64,000 nt of DNA from Stappia sp. WLB 29 (GCF_023507705.1 NZ_JALBGD010000012.1:1-64000); one strand, 5' to 3'. Counted from the stretch's first letter, positions 39,558 through 50,210 are shown. Program-made: numbers and translations. Notes: generated by a model not told the origin, from the letters alone.

Positions 39558-41572
39558 GAAGCCGTGCTCTGCTGGGTGTTTCCCTCGTCGCGATGGTCGC
39601 GGTGCTGCGTCCGTTCCCTTCGCAGGCGCAGGACGCTATCGCGTCCGAGGAGCCGACCGTGCTTCCGCGTATTATCGTCTCGGCCACAAAGCGCCTGCAG
39701 GACGCGTTCGAAGCGATCGGCGAGGTTGCGACCGTCGAGGCGGACGAGTTGGAGCAGCGCGGCTTTTCCACCGTCGACCGTATCGACCGGGTGTTCCCGG
39801 ATGTGTTGATCCGCCAGCGCTCGAGCCGTGCCTATTCCGGTATTACCGTACGCGGCCAGTCGTCGGTCGATTTCTACAACCCGGCGACTCAGCTCTATGT
39901 CGACGGCCTGCCGCAGGACCAGGCGCTGTTCAGCCAGTTGCTGCCGCAGACGTTGGAGCGGGTCGAACTTCTGTACGGCCCGCAAGGAACGCTCTACGGC
40001 CGCAACGCCATCGGCGGCGTGATCAACGTCGTCACCCGCAAGCCGGAGAACGACTATTTCCTCAGCCCCGTCATCGACGTGAACAGCCTCGGCGCTTTGG
40101 GCGGCGTGGCCTTCGGCGGCGCGCTGATCGAGGATGTCCTTTATGGCGATGCGTGGTTCAGCGCCGAGCGCGAGGACGGCGAGATGCGCGACATGGTCAC
40201 CAATGAGCGCACCGGCGACAGCGAGACACTGGCCGGCCAGGCCCGCCTGCGCTATGCGCCCGTCGGCAGCCCTCTCGACATCATGTTCTCCTACGGGCGC
40301 AGCGAACGGACCTCGGACGAGGAACGCTTCGTGATGCAGTCGATGCTGGACAGCCGCATCTCGCTGCCCGTTCCGTCCCACTACGAGCTGACGACCGACA
40401 GCTACGGCCTCACCGCCTCCTACGATCTCGGCCCGGCGACGATCACCTCGCTGACCGGGTACCAGGACCGTTCGCTGCTGCGGACGATTTTCGGCTCCTA
40501 CACGCCCGAATGGCAGGAGACGTTCAACCAGGAACTGCGCATCGCCTCCAATCCGCAGGAGGGCGCGATGTTCGACTATGTCGCCGGCCTCTATTTTCAG
40601 GATCTGGATTTCCGCCGCGAAGTGCCGGCTGCGACCCTGGCCTCGCACCAGGAAATCCGCTCCTACGCGGCCTTCGGGGAGGTCACCTGGCACGCGACGG
40701 AGCGGATCGATCTGACCGGCGGCCTGCGGTTCGACTACGAGGAGGTCGACGCCGCGACGACCCTTGCCGGCGTGCGCCAGACCAACAGCGCGGATTTCTC
40801 CGCGCTCTCGCCCAAGGTGGGCGCCAGCTACAAGGTCACGGAGGATGTGCTCGTCTACGCGCTGTTCAGCACCGGCTTCAAGGCCGGCGGTTTCACCCGC
40901 GCGGTGACCCCGGCCAATATCGGCTTCTCCTATCAGCCGCAGCACAGTTACAACTATGAGGCCGGCATCAAGGCGAGCCTGTTCGACGACACGCTGGAGC
41001 TCGGGTCCTCCGTCTATTTCACGATGACGGACGACTATCAGCTTTCGGTCGGTCCGGTGACCGGCCAGTACCTGCAGAATGTCGGCGAGGTGGAGAGCAA
41101 GGGCATCAGCCTGACGGCCCGCTGGCAGCCGGTCGATCCCTTCATGCTGTCGGGCGGCATCGCCTTCAACGACACCTACTTCAGCAGCTACAACAATCCT
41201 GCCAATCCCGGCGTCAATCTGACCGGCAACAAGGTTCCTTACGCTCCGGACGTTACGGCCAACCTGACTGCGGCCTACACGTTCGGCCTGCCGGGGGAGT
41301 TCGGCGACCTGACCGCTCGGGCCGGCGTCACCTATGTCGGAAAGACCTGGTTCGACGAGGCGAACACCGTGGGACAGGGCGCCTATGCGCTGCTCGATGC
41401 GGGGCTGTCCTGGAAGCACGGCGAGCATGTCGTCGCGGACTTCTACGTCGACAACATCACCGACGAAACCTATGCGGTCTACGGCTTCGACTCCGCCGGC
41501 GCCGGCTTCGGCAATGTCTACCAGCTCGGCCAGGGGCGCACGATCGGCGGCCGCCTCAAGATCACGTTCTGA
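39554..41572 (+). CDS. TonB-dependent outer-membrane siderophore receptor
   Basis: The 672-aa receptor has a signal peptide (residues 1-26, ending SQA) and a TonB-box-like stretch (PRIIVSATK) near residue 38. The plug domain follows at about 50-165, with RNAIGGVINVVTRKP. The remainder is a 22-strand-type beta-barrel ending in KITF with a terminal Phe, as required for outer-membrane insertion. It is the probable receptor for the ferric form of the locally made siderophore, comparable to FyuA or FptA. The ATG at 39554 overlaps the MFS stop codon by 4 nt. Specificity is inferred from the operon context. Confidence 0.92.
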   Translation: MRSRALLGVSLVAMVAVLRPFPSQAQDAIASEEPTVLPRIIVSATKRLQDAFEAIGEVATVEADELEQRGFSTVDRIDRVFPDVLIRQRSSRAYSGITVRGQSSVDFYNPATQLYVDGLPQDQALFSQLLPQTLERVELLYGPQGTLYGRNAIGGVINVVTRKPENDYFLSPVIDVNSLGALGGVAFGGALIEDVLYGDAWFSAEREDGEMRDMVTNERTGDSETLAGQARLRYAPVGSPLDIMFSYGRSERTSDEERFVMQSMLDSRISLPVPSHYELTTDSYGLTASYDLGPATITSLTGYQDRSLLRTIFGSYTPEWQETFNQELRIASNPQEGAMFDYVAGLYFQDLDFRREVPAATLASHQEIRSYAAFGEVTWHATERIDLTGGLRFDYEEVDAATTLAGVRQTNSADFSALSPKVGASYKVTEDVLVYALFSTGFKAGGFTRAVTPANIGFSYQPQHSYNYEAGIKASLFDDTLELGSSVYFTMTDDYQLSVGPVTGQYLQNVGEVESKGISLTARWQPVDPFMLSGGIAFNDTYFSSYNNPANPGVNLTGNKVPYAPDVTANLTAAYTFGLPGEFGDLTARAGVTYVGKTWFDEANTVGQGAYALLDAGLSWKHGEHVVADFYVDNITDETYAVYGFDSAGAGFGNVYQLGQGRTIGGRLKITF

Positions 41573-41582
41573 GGCGGAGGGC

Positions 41583-42737
41583 ATGCGGATCCTGATCTCG
41601 GGCGCGGGGCCTGCCGGCCTCGCTCTCGCCAACTGCCTGCTCGATGCAGGCCTGTCGCCGGTGGTGGTGGAGAAGGCGCCGGCTCTGCGCACCGCCGGCT
41701 ACGCGGTCGGCCTGCATCTCGGCGGCTGGCAGGTCGCCGAGCGGCTCGGCCTGATCGACGCGCTGAAGGCGAGGTCGATCTCCATCCAGCGGGCCGACTA
41801 CCGCGATGCACGAGGTCGCAGGCTGTTCTCCTACAATTATCGGCATCTTTCGGCAGCCTGCGGCGACCGCATGCTGGTGATCATGCGCGATGCGTTGCAG
41901 GAGGTTCTGGTCGAGCGGCTGGCGGGACGGGTGCCGATCCGGTACGGGACGACCGTCACCGCTCTTGCCGATGAGGGCGAGGCGGTGGAGGTCGACTTTT
42001 CCGACGGGTCGCGCGAACGCTTCGACCTGGTGGTTGCGGCCGACGGCTATCGCAGCGGCGTGCGGGAGCTGCATTTCGGTCCGCATTCGGAGTTTCTGAA
42101 ACCGCTCGGCTATCGCAGTGCCGCCTGGCGCATACCGTCCTCGCAGGCGATGGACTGCGACTACGCGGCCTTCATGGATATCGACCTGCAGGCCGGCCTC
42201 TACCGGATCGGCGACGGCACGGTCTCGACCTTGTTCTGCTGGCGCGACGACGATACGTCCCGCGTGCCGCCGGCAATGCGTCTGGCGCAGATCGCCAGCC
42301 GGTTTGCGCATTGGCCGGCGCTGATTTCCGATACGTTCCGAAACGGTGTCGACTGGTCGGACGGCTTCTTCGACACGATCTGCCAGATCGAGGTGCCGCG
42401 ATGGTCGCGGGGGCGGGTCGTTCTTCTCGGCGATGCCGCGCATTGCATGACGTTCCTGTCGGGGCAGGGCACTTCGACGGCCGTCGTCGGGGCGCATGTG
42501 CTGGCGAGTGAGCTGGCTTCGCGCCCTTTGGAGGACGCTCTGGCCGCCTACGAGGCGCGGCTTCGGCCCGTGGCAATGAGGCTCCAGAAACAGTCGGAGA
42601 AGATCGGCGGGCACTATGTGCCGCGCAGCCGCTTCGGTCTTGCGGTCCAGTCCTGGATCATTCCGGCATTGATGCGTCCGCCGCTGGTCCGGCTGATGGC
42701 CCGCAAGATGGAGGCATCCTCGCCGTCCATCGGATGA
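41583..42737 (+). CDS. FAD-dependent monooxygenase (group A, PHBH/TetX-like)
   Basis: This 384-aa flavoprotein has the FAD motif GAGPAG at residues 7-12, a DG motif in VVAADGYRSGVR and the third motif LLGDAAHCMTFLSGQGTSTA, so all three group A hydroxylase signatures are present. It begins 10 bp after the receptor stop with a GGCGGAGG ribosome site. It is the last gene of the rightward unit, followed by the cueR promoter. In this position it could hydroxylate the aromatic ring of the siderophore or its precursor, or act on the ferric complex. I know of no yersiniabactin or pyochelin counterpart. The substrate is inference from location only. Confidence 0.85.
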   Translation: MRILISGAGPAGLALANCLLDAGLSPVVVEKAPALRTAGYAVGLHLGGWQVAERLGLIDALKARSISIQRADYRDARGRRLFSYNYRHLSAACGDRMLVIMRDALQEVLVERLAGRVPIRYGTTVTALADEGEAVEVDFSDGSRERFDLVVAADGYRSGVRELHFGPHSEFLKPLGYRSAAWRIPSSQAMDCDYAAFMDIDLQAGLYRIGDGTVSTLFCWRDDDTSRVPPAMRLAQIASRFAHWPALISDTFRNGVDWSDGFFDTICQIEVPRWSRGRVVLLGDAAHCMTFLSGQGTSTAVVGAHVLASELASRPLEDALAAYEARLRPVAMRLQKQSEKIGGHYVPRSRFGLAVQSWIIPALMRPPLVRLMARKMEASSPSIG

Positions 42738-42751
42738 GGGTTTGCCCCCGC

Positions 42752-42782
42752 TTGACCTTCCACTTGCTGGAAGGTCCACTAT
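42752..42782 (+). promoter_or_regulatory. CueR-type copper promoter
   Basis: A -35 TTGACC at 42752-42757 is separated by a 19-bp spacer from a -10 CACTAT at 42777-42782. The spacer region contains the dyad ACCTTCCA-N5-TGGAAGGT (42755-42775). The long spacer and this dyad are the textbook CueR/HmrR operator layout. It lies just upstream of the MerR-family gene, so that gene is autoregulated. Confidence 0.88.
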
Positions 42783-42815
42783 GTCCGAGATGACAACCGA
42801 CACCCCGGACGCGCC

Positions 42816-43229
42816 ATGAACATCGGAGAGGCTGCGGCTCTCGCCAACCTGCCGCCCAAGACCATCCGCTATTACGAGGACATCGCGCTGATCCACCCGG
42901 CGCGGGCCGGCAACGGCTATCGCGACTATTCGGAGACGGACATCCATCGCCTGCAGTTCCTGCAGCGCGCGCGCAGCCTCGGCTTCACCATCGAAGAGTG
43001 CCGCGTGCTGCTGTCGCTCTACGACGACGACCACCGCGCCAGCGCCGATGTGCGCGCCGTCGCGATGGAGAAGATCGGCGAGGTGGAACGCAAGATCGTG
43101 GAACTGCGCTCGATGAAGGCGACGCTCACCCGCCTGGTGGAGTCCTGCCATGGCGATGCGCGGCCGGACTGCCCGATCCTGGAGGATCTGGCCAGGGGTA
43201 GCGGACCCTCGTGCGGCGGGCATCAATGA
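42816..43229 (+). CDS. cueR: CueR/HmrR-type copper-responsive MerR regulator
   Basis: The 137-aa protein has a MerR winged helix at residues 1-70 (MNIGEAAALANLPPKTIRYYEDIALIHPAR), a dimerisation helix at about 75-108 and the metal-binding loop with Cys111 and Cys119 (CHGDARPDC). The C-x7-C spacing is that of Cu(I)/Ag(I) sensors. The upstream promoter has the matching dyad and long spacer. It overlaps the cytochrome c gene by ATGA, so copper would induce both. No copper ATPase gene is adjacent; regulated targets may lie elsewhere. Confidence 0.92.
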   Translation: MNIGEAAALANLPPKTIRYYEDIALIHPARAGNGYRDYSETDIHRLQFLQRARSLGFTIEECRVLLSLYDDDHRASADVRAVAMEKIGEVERKIVELRSMKATLTRLVESCHGDARPDCPILEDLARGSGPSCGGHQ

Positions 43230-43645
43230 TCCGGCGTAAGGGCCTTCTCCTCGGCGGTGCCGCCGTGCTGGTCGTCGTGCTGGCGGTGGTTCTGTGGCCG
43301 CAGGACGTGCCGGATCCGGCGCCGGCGTCCGCCATGGTGGAGGTGAAGGTGCCGGAGCTGTCGAATCTCGCGGCCGAGGGGAGAACCGCGTTCGACGCCC
43401 TTTGCGCCAGTTGCCACGGCGAAAACGCAGCCGGACGGCAGGGGATCGCCCCGCCGCTTGTCCACGTCGTCTACGAGCCGGGGCATCACGCCGACGGGGC
43501 CTTCGTGCTGGCGGCAACGCGCGGCGTCCGCCAGCACCACTGGACCTTCGGCGACATGCCGCCCGTGCCTGGGGCGAGCCCGCAGGACGTCGCCGCGATC
43601 ATCGCCTATGTGCGGGAGTTGCAGCGGGCCAACGGCATCTTCTGA
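43226..43645 (+). CDS. Membrane-anchored monohaem cytochrome c
   Basis: A 139-aa protein with an N-terminal membrane anchor (residues 6-24) and a periplasmic class I cytochrome c domain. The haem site is CASCH at residues 60-64 and the likely axial Met is in the GDMPPVPG loop near residue 112. It is translationally coupled to cueR and thus probably copper-induced. Similar MerR-cytochrome c pairs occur in alphaproteobacteria near copper-resistance genes. A role in periplasmic electron transfer or Cu(I) oxidation under copper stress is inference. Its stop is 12 bp from the convergent livF stop. Confidence 0.9.
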   Translation: MIRRKGLLLGGAAVLVVVLAVVLWPQDVPDPAPASAMVEVKVPELSNLAAEGRTAFDALCASCHGENAAGRQGIAPPLVHVVYEPGHHADGAFVLAATRGVRQHHWTFGDMPPVPGASPQDVAAIIAYVRELQRANGIF

Positions 43646-43657
43646 AGTGCTTTAGGG

Positions 43658-44366
43658 TCAGACGCCGAGATAGGCCTCGCGCACCCGCTCGTCGGCCAGC
43701 AGCGCGGCGCCCTTGCCCTCCATCGCGATCTCGCCCGTCTCGATGACATAGCCCCGCGTGGCGATGGACAGGGCCGCAAAGGCGTTCTGCTCGACCAGGA
43801 ACACGGTGACGCCGTCCTCGCGGTTCAGCCGCTGGATGATCTCGAACACCTGGTCGACGAGCACCGGCGCCAGGCCCATCGACGGCTCGTCGAGCAGGAG
43901 CAGCTTCGGCCGGCTCATCAGGGCGCGGCCGATGGCCAGCATCTGCTGCTGGCCGCCGGACAGGCCGCCGGCCGGGTTCCTGCGCCGTTCCTTCAGAATA
44001 GGGAAGAGGTCGTAGACCCGCTCCAGATCCGAGGCGATCTCCGCATCCTTGCGCAGATAGGCGCCGAGGCGGAGATTGTCCTCGATGGCGAGCGGCGCGA
44101 AGATCTGGCGCCCTTCCGGAACCTGGGCGATGCCGGCCGCGACCCGCGCATGCGGGCTGGCGCGCGAGATGTCGCGTCCCTGGAACGACAGGCTGCCGCC
44201 GGTCATCGGCTGCACGCCGGAAATGGCGCGCAGCAGGGTTGTCTTGCCGGCGCCGTTGCCGCCGACCAGGGCGACGATCTCGCCGGAAGCGACGCTCAGC
44301 GAGACGCCGTGCAGGGCCTCGATCCGCCCATAGGCGGAGCGCAGCGCCTCGACGCGCAGAAGCGGA

Positions 44367-44380
<14 letters not shown>
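43658..44380 (-). CDS. livF: Branched-chain-type ABC transporter ATP-binding protein LivF
   Basis: The 240-aa ATPase has Walker A GGNGAGKTT near residue 40, signature LSGGQQQMLAIGRAL, and Walker B LLLLDEPSMGLAP, the LivF form. The chosen start is a TTG at 44380 preceded by GGGAGG; it gives the usual LivF length and a 14-nt overlap with livG. A longer frame starting at 44410 is possible. It is the last gene of the leftward paaN-livKHMGF unit. With LivG it would power uptake of an amino acid or aromatic acid across the inner membrane. Confidence 0.93.
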
Positions 44381-45163
<783 letters not shown>

Positions 45164-45167
<4 letters not shown>

Positions 45168-46111
45168 TTGTTCCGCCTCCCCTGGAAGAACGCCGCAAGG
45201 CTGGGCACGATGCCGGCGCGCAGCACGATCATGATCACCATCATGATGAGACCGAGGATCATGTGTTCGTAGTCGTGGAAGCCGGTCAGGACCTGCGGCA
45301 GCACCACGAGGATCGCAGCGCCTGCCAGAGAGCCGAGGATCGAGCCCATGCCGCCGAGCACGACCATGGTCACCAGCTCGATGGAGTGCAGGAAGTTGGC
45401 CTTGTCCGGCGTCACGAAGCCGTTGACCAGGGCCAGCGTCGAGCCGGCCACCGAGGCATAGACCGCCGAGATGACGAAGACGGTCAGCTTGGCACGGGCG
45501 ACGTCGATGCCGGCGACCCGTGCGGCAACCTCGGAATCGTGCAGCGCCCTCAAGGCCCGGCCCGTCGGGCTGGCGACGAGGTTGCAGGCGATCCAGGCGC
45601 CGATCACCAGGAGGCCGCCGCTGATCCAGTACCAGGTGTCGGCGCCGCGCACCCGCCAGCCGAACAGCGTCAGCCGCTCGACCGGCATGCCGTCCGGCCC
45701 GCCGGTCAGCCAGGCCTCGTTGGAAATCGTCATGGCGATGAGGATGCCGAAGCCGAGCGTCGCAACGGCGAGGTAATGGCCCTTGAGCCGCAGGATCGGC
45801 CGGCCGACGAGAAAGGCGATGGCGGCGGTCGCAACGGCGCCGGCGAGGGCCGCGACCAGCGGATGCAGGCCGAATTGCGCCGGCAGTACGGCCACCGCAT
45901 AGGCACCGATGCCGAAGAAGCCGGCATGGCCGAGGCTCACCTGGCCGGCATAGCCCATCAGCAGGTTGAGGCCGATGACGGCAAGGGCCGAGATCCAGAC
46001 CAGCGCGGCGACGCGGTAGTAGAAGTTGGAGGGCATGGCGAAGGAGAGCGCGACGACCAGCAGCGCGATCACGACCGGAACGGCAAGGCGATGGGAGAGA
46101 AGCTTGCCCAT
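45164..46111 (-). CDS. livM: Branched-chain-type ABC transporter permease LivM
   Basis: The 315-aa inner-membrane permease has about nine to ten hydrophobic segments and the LivM signatures NLLMGYAGQVSLGHAGFFGIGAY near residue 50 and SEVAARVAGIDVARAKL, the cytoplasmic coupling loop. The ATG at 46111 is 3 bp from the livH stop. A much longer open frame upstream belongs to another reading of livH and is not used. It forms the translocation pore with LivH. Confidence 0.93.
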
Positions 46112-46113
46112 GG

Positions 46114-46986
46114 TCACACGCGCTCCACGCTGGCCTTGCCGAACAGGCCGCCCGGCAGGGCGAAGAGGACGACGAGGATGACGATGAAGGCGATGGCGTC
46201 CTTGTAGGTGGACGAGATGTAGCCGGCGCCGAGCGCTTCCAGCAGGCCGACGGCCAGTCCGCCGACCACCGCGCCGAGCGGGTTGCCCATGCCGCCGAGC
46301 ATGGCCGCGGCAAAGCCCTTGAGCGCCAGCAGCATGCCGACGTCGTAGCTGGTCAGCGTGATCGGGGTGACGAGAATGCCGGCAATGGCGCCGATGGCCG
46401 CCGACATGACGAAGGACAGGCCCATCACGAAGGAGGTGTTGATGCCGACGAGACGCGCGGCCAGCCGGTTCGCCGCCGTCGCCAGCACGGCCTTGCCGAT
46501 CAGCGTGCGGTTGAAGAAGCCCCACAGCAGCACGACGATCACCGCCGCGCCGCCGAGCACCCAGAAGCTCTGCGGCAGGATCGCGGCGCCGCCGAAGCGG
46601 ATCGGCGTGTCGCCGGAAAAGGCGGGAAGCGAGTGGAACTGCTTGTCGAACACCACCTGGGCAAGGCCGCGCAGGAAGATCGAGGCACCGATGGTGATGA
46701 TGATCAGGGTCACCGGAGAGGCGCCGCGCGCCGGTTCGATGGCCAGCCGGTGCAGCAGCAGCCCGACCACCATGGCAACGAGGATGGCGCCGATCACGGC
46801 CAGCGGCAGCGGCACGCCGGCGGCGGTGGCGAAGACCGTGGTCATGCCGCCGATCATGACGAACTCGCCTTGGGCGAAGTTCACCACGTCGGAAGCGTTG
46901 TAGATGATGGTGAAACCGAGCGCGACCAGCGCGTAGACCGCACCGACCGTCAGTCCGGAAACACAGAATTGCAGCAACTCGGGCAT
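46114..46986 (-). CDS. livH: Branched-chain-type ABC transporter permease LivH
   Basis: The 290-aa permease has about eight membrane segments and the LivH signatures VYALVALGFTIIYNASDVVNFAQGEF (residues 17-42) and ANRLAARLVGINTS in the coupling loop. It starts at the ATG at 46986, 124 bp after the stop of the solute-binding protein gene on the same strand. The gap contains no visible terminator, so it probably belongs to the same operon. Confidence 0.93.
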   Translation of the reverse strand: MPELLQFCVSGLTVGAVYALVALGFTIIYNASDVVNFAQGEFVMIGGMTTVFATAAGVPLPLAVIGAILVAMVVGLLLHRLAIEPARGASPVTLIIITIGASIFLRGLAQVVFDKQFHSLPAFSGDTPIRFGGAAILPQSFWVLGGAAVIVVLLWGFFNRTLIGKAVLATAANRLAARLVGINTSFVMGLSFVMSAAIGAIAGILVTPITLTSYDVGMLLALKGFAAAMLGGMGNPLGAVVGGLAVGLLEALGAGYISSTYKDAIAFIVILVVLFALPGGLFGKASVERV

Positions 46987-47110
46987 GGGTCCGCCGTCAG
47001 CTTGCCCGCGCGCTCGATGCGGCCGGGCCGGGGGCCTTCGATGTCGTGAGCAGATGGCCCCGCCGCGCGCCGTATCTCGTCGGGCGCGCGGCGGGGGAGG
47101 GGCTTTCGCC

Positions 47111-48265
47111 TTATTCGGCGAGCGTCCAGTCGCCGCTGCGGATTTCCAGCATGCGGAACGCGGTCAGGTCGAGGCCCATGTGGTCTTCCGGCGACATGTT
47201 GACGACACCGGCGGTGCCCATGAAGCCCGAGGTCTTCTCGATCTCGTCGCGGATCGCCTTGGGATCCTCGGAACCGGCGCGCTTCATCGCCTCGACCAGG
47301 ATCATCAGGCCGTCATAGGCGTGGCCGCCGAAGGTCGAGACCGGCTGGCCGGTCTTTTCCTCGTATGTCGTCTTGTATTCGACGACGACGGCCTTCTGCG
47401 GATCATCGTCCGGCAGCTTGTCGGCGACCAGAAGCGCGGAAGCCGGAAGGCGCACGCCCTCGGCCGCATCGCCGGCAAGGTCGATGAAGGACTTCGAGGC
47501 GACGCCGTGGCTCTGATAAAGCGGCACCTCGATGTCGAGCTGCTTGTAGTTGCGGGTCACGATCGCCGGGCCCTGGCCGAAGCCGGGATTGACGACCGCC
47601 TGCAGGCCGGCAGCGTTCTTGATGTTGGTCAGCTGCGGCGTCATGTCCGAATCGCTCGGACCATAGGTCTCGTCCGCAACGATCTCGATGCCGTAGTTGC
47701 CCACCACCTCGAGGCACTGCTCGCGCATCGACTTGTCGAAGCCGCCGGTGCCCGAGATCATGCCGATCCTGGCAATGCCCTTCGCCTGCATGTCGGCGAA
47801 GATCTTCTCGCAGGCCATGCGGTCGGTATGCGGGGTCTTGAAGGTGAATTCCTTCACCGGGTCGATGATCACGACTGCGCCGGCGAGCGAGATGAAGGGA
47901 ATGCCCGCATCCTCGAAGACCGGGATCATCGCCATCGTCGTGCCGGTGGTGGAGCCGCCGACCACCGCGACGACCTCGTCGTCTTCCACCAGGCGGGTGG
48001 CGAAGGTGCGCGCCTTGTTGGCATCGGCGCTGTCGTCATAGACGATCAGCTCGAGCTGCTTGCCGTTGACGCCGCCTTCGGCGTTGAGCTTCTCGACGTA
48101 CATTTCCAGCGTCTTGGCCTCGGGATCGCCGAGGAAGGACGCGGGGCCCGTGACCGACAGCGATGCGCCGATCTTGATGGTGTCGGCCGCCGCAGGGGCC
48201 GCCCAGACCATGGCGACACCGGCCAGCAGGGCCGCGCCACGGATGCATTTTCCGAAAACTGCCAT
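47111..48265 (-). CDS. Periplasmic Leu/Ile/Val-type solute-binding protein
   Basis: A 384-aa type I periplasmic binding protein with a signal peptide (residues 1-27, ending APAAA before DTIKIG) and the LivK-like opening IKIGASLSVTGPASFLG. It supplies substrate to the LivHMGF complex. Because the gene follows paaN on the same strand, 98 bp after its stop, the ligand may be phenylacetate, another aromatic acid or an aromatic amino acid rather than leucine. That assignment is inference from location. Confidence 0.9.
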   Translation of the reverse strand: MAVFGKCIRGAALLAGVAMVWAAPAAADTIKIGASLSVTGPASFLGDPEAKTLEMYVEKLNAEGGVNGKQLELIVYDDSADANKARTFATRLVEDDEVVAVVGGSTTGTTMAMIPVFEDAGIPFISLAGAVVIIDPVKEFTFKTPHTDRMACEKIFADMQAKGIARIGMISGTGGFDKSMREQCLEVVGNYGIEIVADETYGPSDSDMTPQLTNIKNAAGLQAVVNPGFGQGPAIVTRNYKQLDIEVPLYQSHGVASKSFIDLAGDAAEGVRLPASALLVADKLPDDDPQKAVVVEYKTTYEEKTGQPVSTFGGHAYDGLMILVEAMKRAGSEDPKAIRDEIEKTSGFMGTAGVVNMSPEDHMGLDLTAFRMLEIRSGDWTLAE

Positions 48266-48363
48266 TCTTGTTTCCTCCCACAGGTCCAGTGCAGTCTGTT
48301 TCCGGTCTCCCGTTCGGAAAGCAGGGGCCGGGGGCAAACGTGTCGCCGCCGGCCCGTCCGTTC

Positions 48364-50025
48364 CTACGCCGCGACCGGGCGGCGCATCGCTGCCACGCGG
48401 AAGCGGTTGGCGACGAAGGCGCTGTCGCACAGACAGGCATTGCCGGCCGGGTTCGCTCCGGTGACGTGATAGTCGGAATAGGCGGCGGACTGGTTCACGA
48501 AGATGCCGCCGGTCAGGTTGACCGAAAGCGCGACGCCGGCATCGGCGAAGGCATCGGCCGCCTTGTCGATCAGGGTCTCGTCCGTCGCATAGAGCGCTGC
48601 GGTGATGGCGCCGCGCGTCTTGGCGGAGCCGGCCGCACGGGCGATCGCGTCCTCCGCGCTGTCGGTCGCGATCACGAAGCTGATCGGCCCGAAGCGCTCC
48701 TCCAGATAGGCGGCTTCGTCCGCGGCATCGACCGCCAGCACGAGCGGGGTCGCCGAACGGGCGCCGTCCATGCCTTCGACCGGGGTGCTGTCGCGCAGCA
48801 CCTTGCCGAGCTTGCGGGCCTCGGCGATACGCTCCAAGGTCGCCTCGCTCTGCACCGCGCCGAGCACGCCGGCCGCGCGCTGGGGATCGCCCAGCAGCTT
48901 GTCGACGGCCGTCGCGATGGCGCCGGCCACCTCGTCGAAGCTCTTGTGGCCCTCGTCCGTGTCGATGCCGCCGCGCGGCACGAAGATGTTCTGCGGCGCG
49001 GTGCACATCTGCCCGGAATAGAGCGAGAGCGAGAAGGCGATGTTGCCGGCCATGCCGCGCATCGACGGCGTGCCGGTGACGACGATGGAATTGACGCCGG
49101 CTTCCTCGGTATAGACCAGCTTGCCCTTGGCGCTCTCGCGCACCCAGGCGCCGAAGGTCGGCGAGCCGGTGAAGTCGATGATCGCGACGTCCGGATGGGT
49201 GACCAGCTCCTTGGTCAGCGGCTTGTCGGCCGTGTCCGCCGCGAGCTGCAGCACGTTCGGATCGAACCCGGCCTCGGCAAGCACCTCGCGGCCGATTTTG
49301 ACCGTCAGCGCCAGCGGCAGAATCGCGCCCGGATGCGGCTTGACGATCACCGGGTTGCCGGTCGCAAGGCTGGCGAAGAGGCCCGGATAGCTGTTCCAGG
49401 TGGGGAAGGTGGCGCAGCCGATGACCAGCGCCGGGCCGCGCGGCACGATGCGGAACTGCTTGTCCAGCACCAGGGGATCCTTCGGACCCTGCGGCTTTTC
49501 CCAGCGCACCGCCCCGGGAATGCGGCTCATCTCGTCATAGGCATAGGCGACGGCCTCGAGACCGCGATCCTGCGCATGCGGGCCGCCGGCCTGGAAGGCC
49601 ATCACGAAGGCCTGGCCGGACGTGTGCATCACCGCATTGGCGAACAGGAAGCTCAGCCGGTTGATGCGGTGCAGGATCTCCAGGCAGACGCCGGCGCGCG
49701 CTTCCGCGCTCGCCTTGCCCCAGCCGTCCATCGCGGCCTTGGCGGCGGCAACGGCCATGTCCGGCGTGGTTTTAGGATAGGTGATCCCAAGGTCGAGACC
49801 GAAGGGGCTGACCTCGTGGCCGACATGGCCGCCGGTCGTCGGCTGGTCCAGCTCGAACGGCTTCCCGAGCAGGGCCTTGAAGGTGGCCTCGCCGTCGTCC
49901 TTCGCGCTCTCGCCGTAGATCTTGCCGGAGGGCATCTCCGGATAGGCGGACCAGTAGCCGCGGCTATGGATGGTCTCCACCGCCTTGTCGAGGGTCGCCT
50001 TGTGCGTGTCGAAGAATGCGGCCAT
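48364..50025 (-). CDS. paaN: Phenylacetate degradation protein PaaN (aldehyde dehydrogenase)
   Basis: This 553-aa member of the aldehyde dehydrogenase superfamily has the divergent PaaN form: GCATFPTWNSYPGLFASLATGNPVIVKPHP in the nucleotide region, TGSPTFGAWVRE, and catalytic Cys in SGQMCTAPQN. It lacks the MaoC hydratase domain of E. coli PaaZ. PaaN is thought to oxidise the ring-opened semialdehyde or act elsewhere in aerobic phenylacetyl-CoA breakdown. The ATG is at 50025. It is divergent from paaG across a 341-bp regulatory gap and heads the leftward unit containing the Liv transporter. Confidence 0.88.
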   Translation of the reverse strand: MAAFFDTHKATLDKAVETIHSRGYWSAYPEMPSGKIYGESAKDDGEATFKALLGKPFELDQPTTGGHVGHEVSPFGLDLGITYPKTTPDMAVAAAKAAMDGWGKASAEARAGVCLEILHRINRLSFLFANAVMHTSGQAFVMAFQAGGPHAQDRGLEAVAYAYDEMSRIPGAVRWEKPQGPKDPLVLDKQFRIVPRGPALVIGCATFPTWNSYPGLFASLATGNPVIVKPHPGAILPLALTVKIGREVLAEAGFDPNVLQLAADTADKPLTKELVTHPDVAIIDFTGSPTFGAWVRESAKGKLVYTEEAGVNSIVVTGTPSMRGMAGNIAFSLSLYSGQMCTAPQNIFVPRGGIDTDEGHKSFDEVAGAIATAVDKLLGDPQRAAGVLGAVQSEATLERIAEARKLGKVLRDSTPVEGMDGARSATPLVLAVDAADEAAYLEERFGPISFVIATDSAEDAIARAAGSAKTRGAITAALYATDETLIDKAADAFADAGVALSVNLTGGIFVNQSAAYSDYHVTGANPAGNACLCDSAFVANRFRVAAMRRPVAA

Positions 50026-50210
50026 GACCGTCTCCCTGCGTGACGCGCTGGCCGGGACGCACGCCGACAGGGGCCCGTCTTGCGGGTGCCGCTGGCGTTT
50101 TCCTCCCGGCGGACGCGCCGCCTGATGTCTTGCCCGCCTCTCCGCTCGCCTCCAGACTTCGGTCCGGATGCGATGCCACGGGGCGGGTCGGTTCGTTGGT
50201 CCGGACGTGA

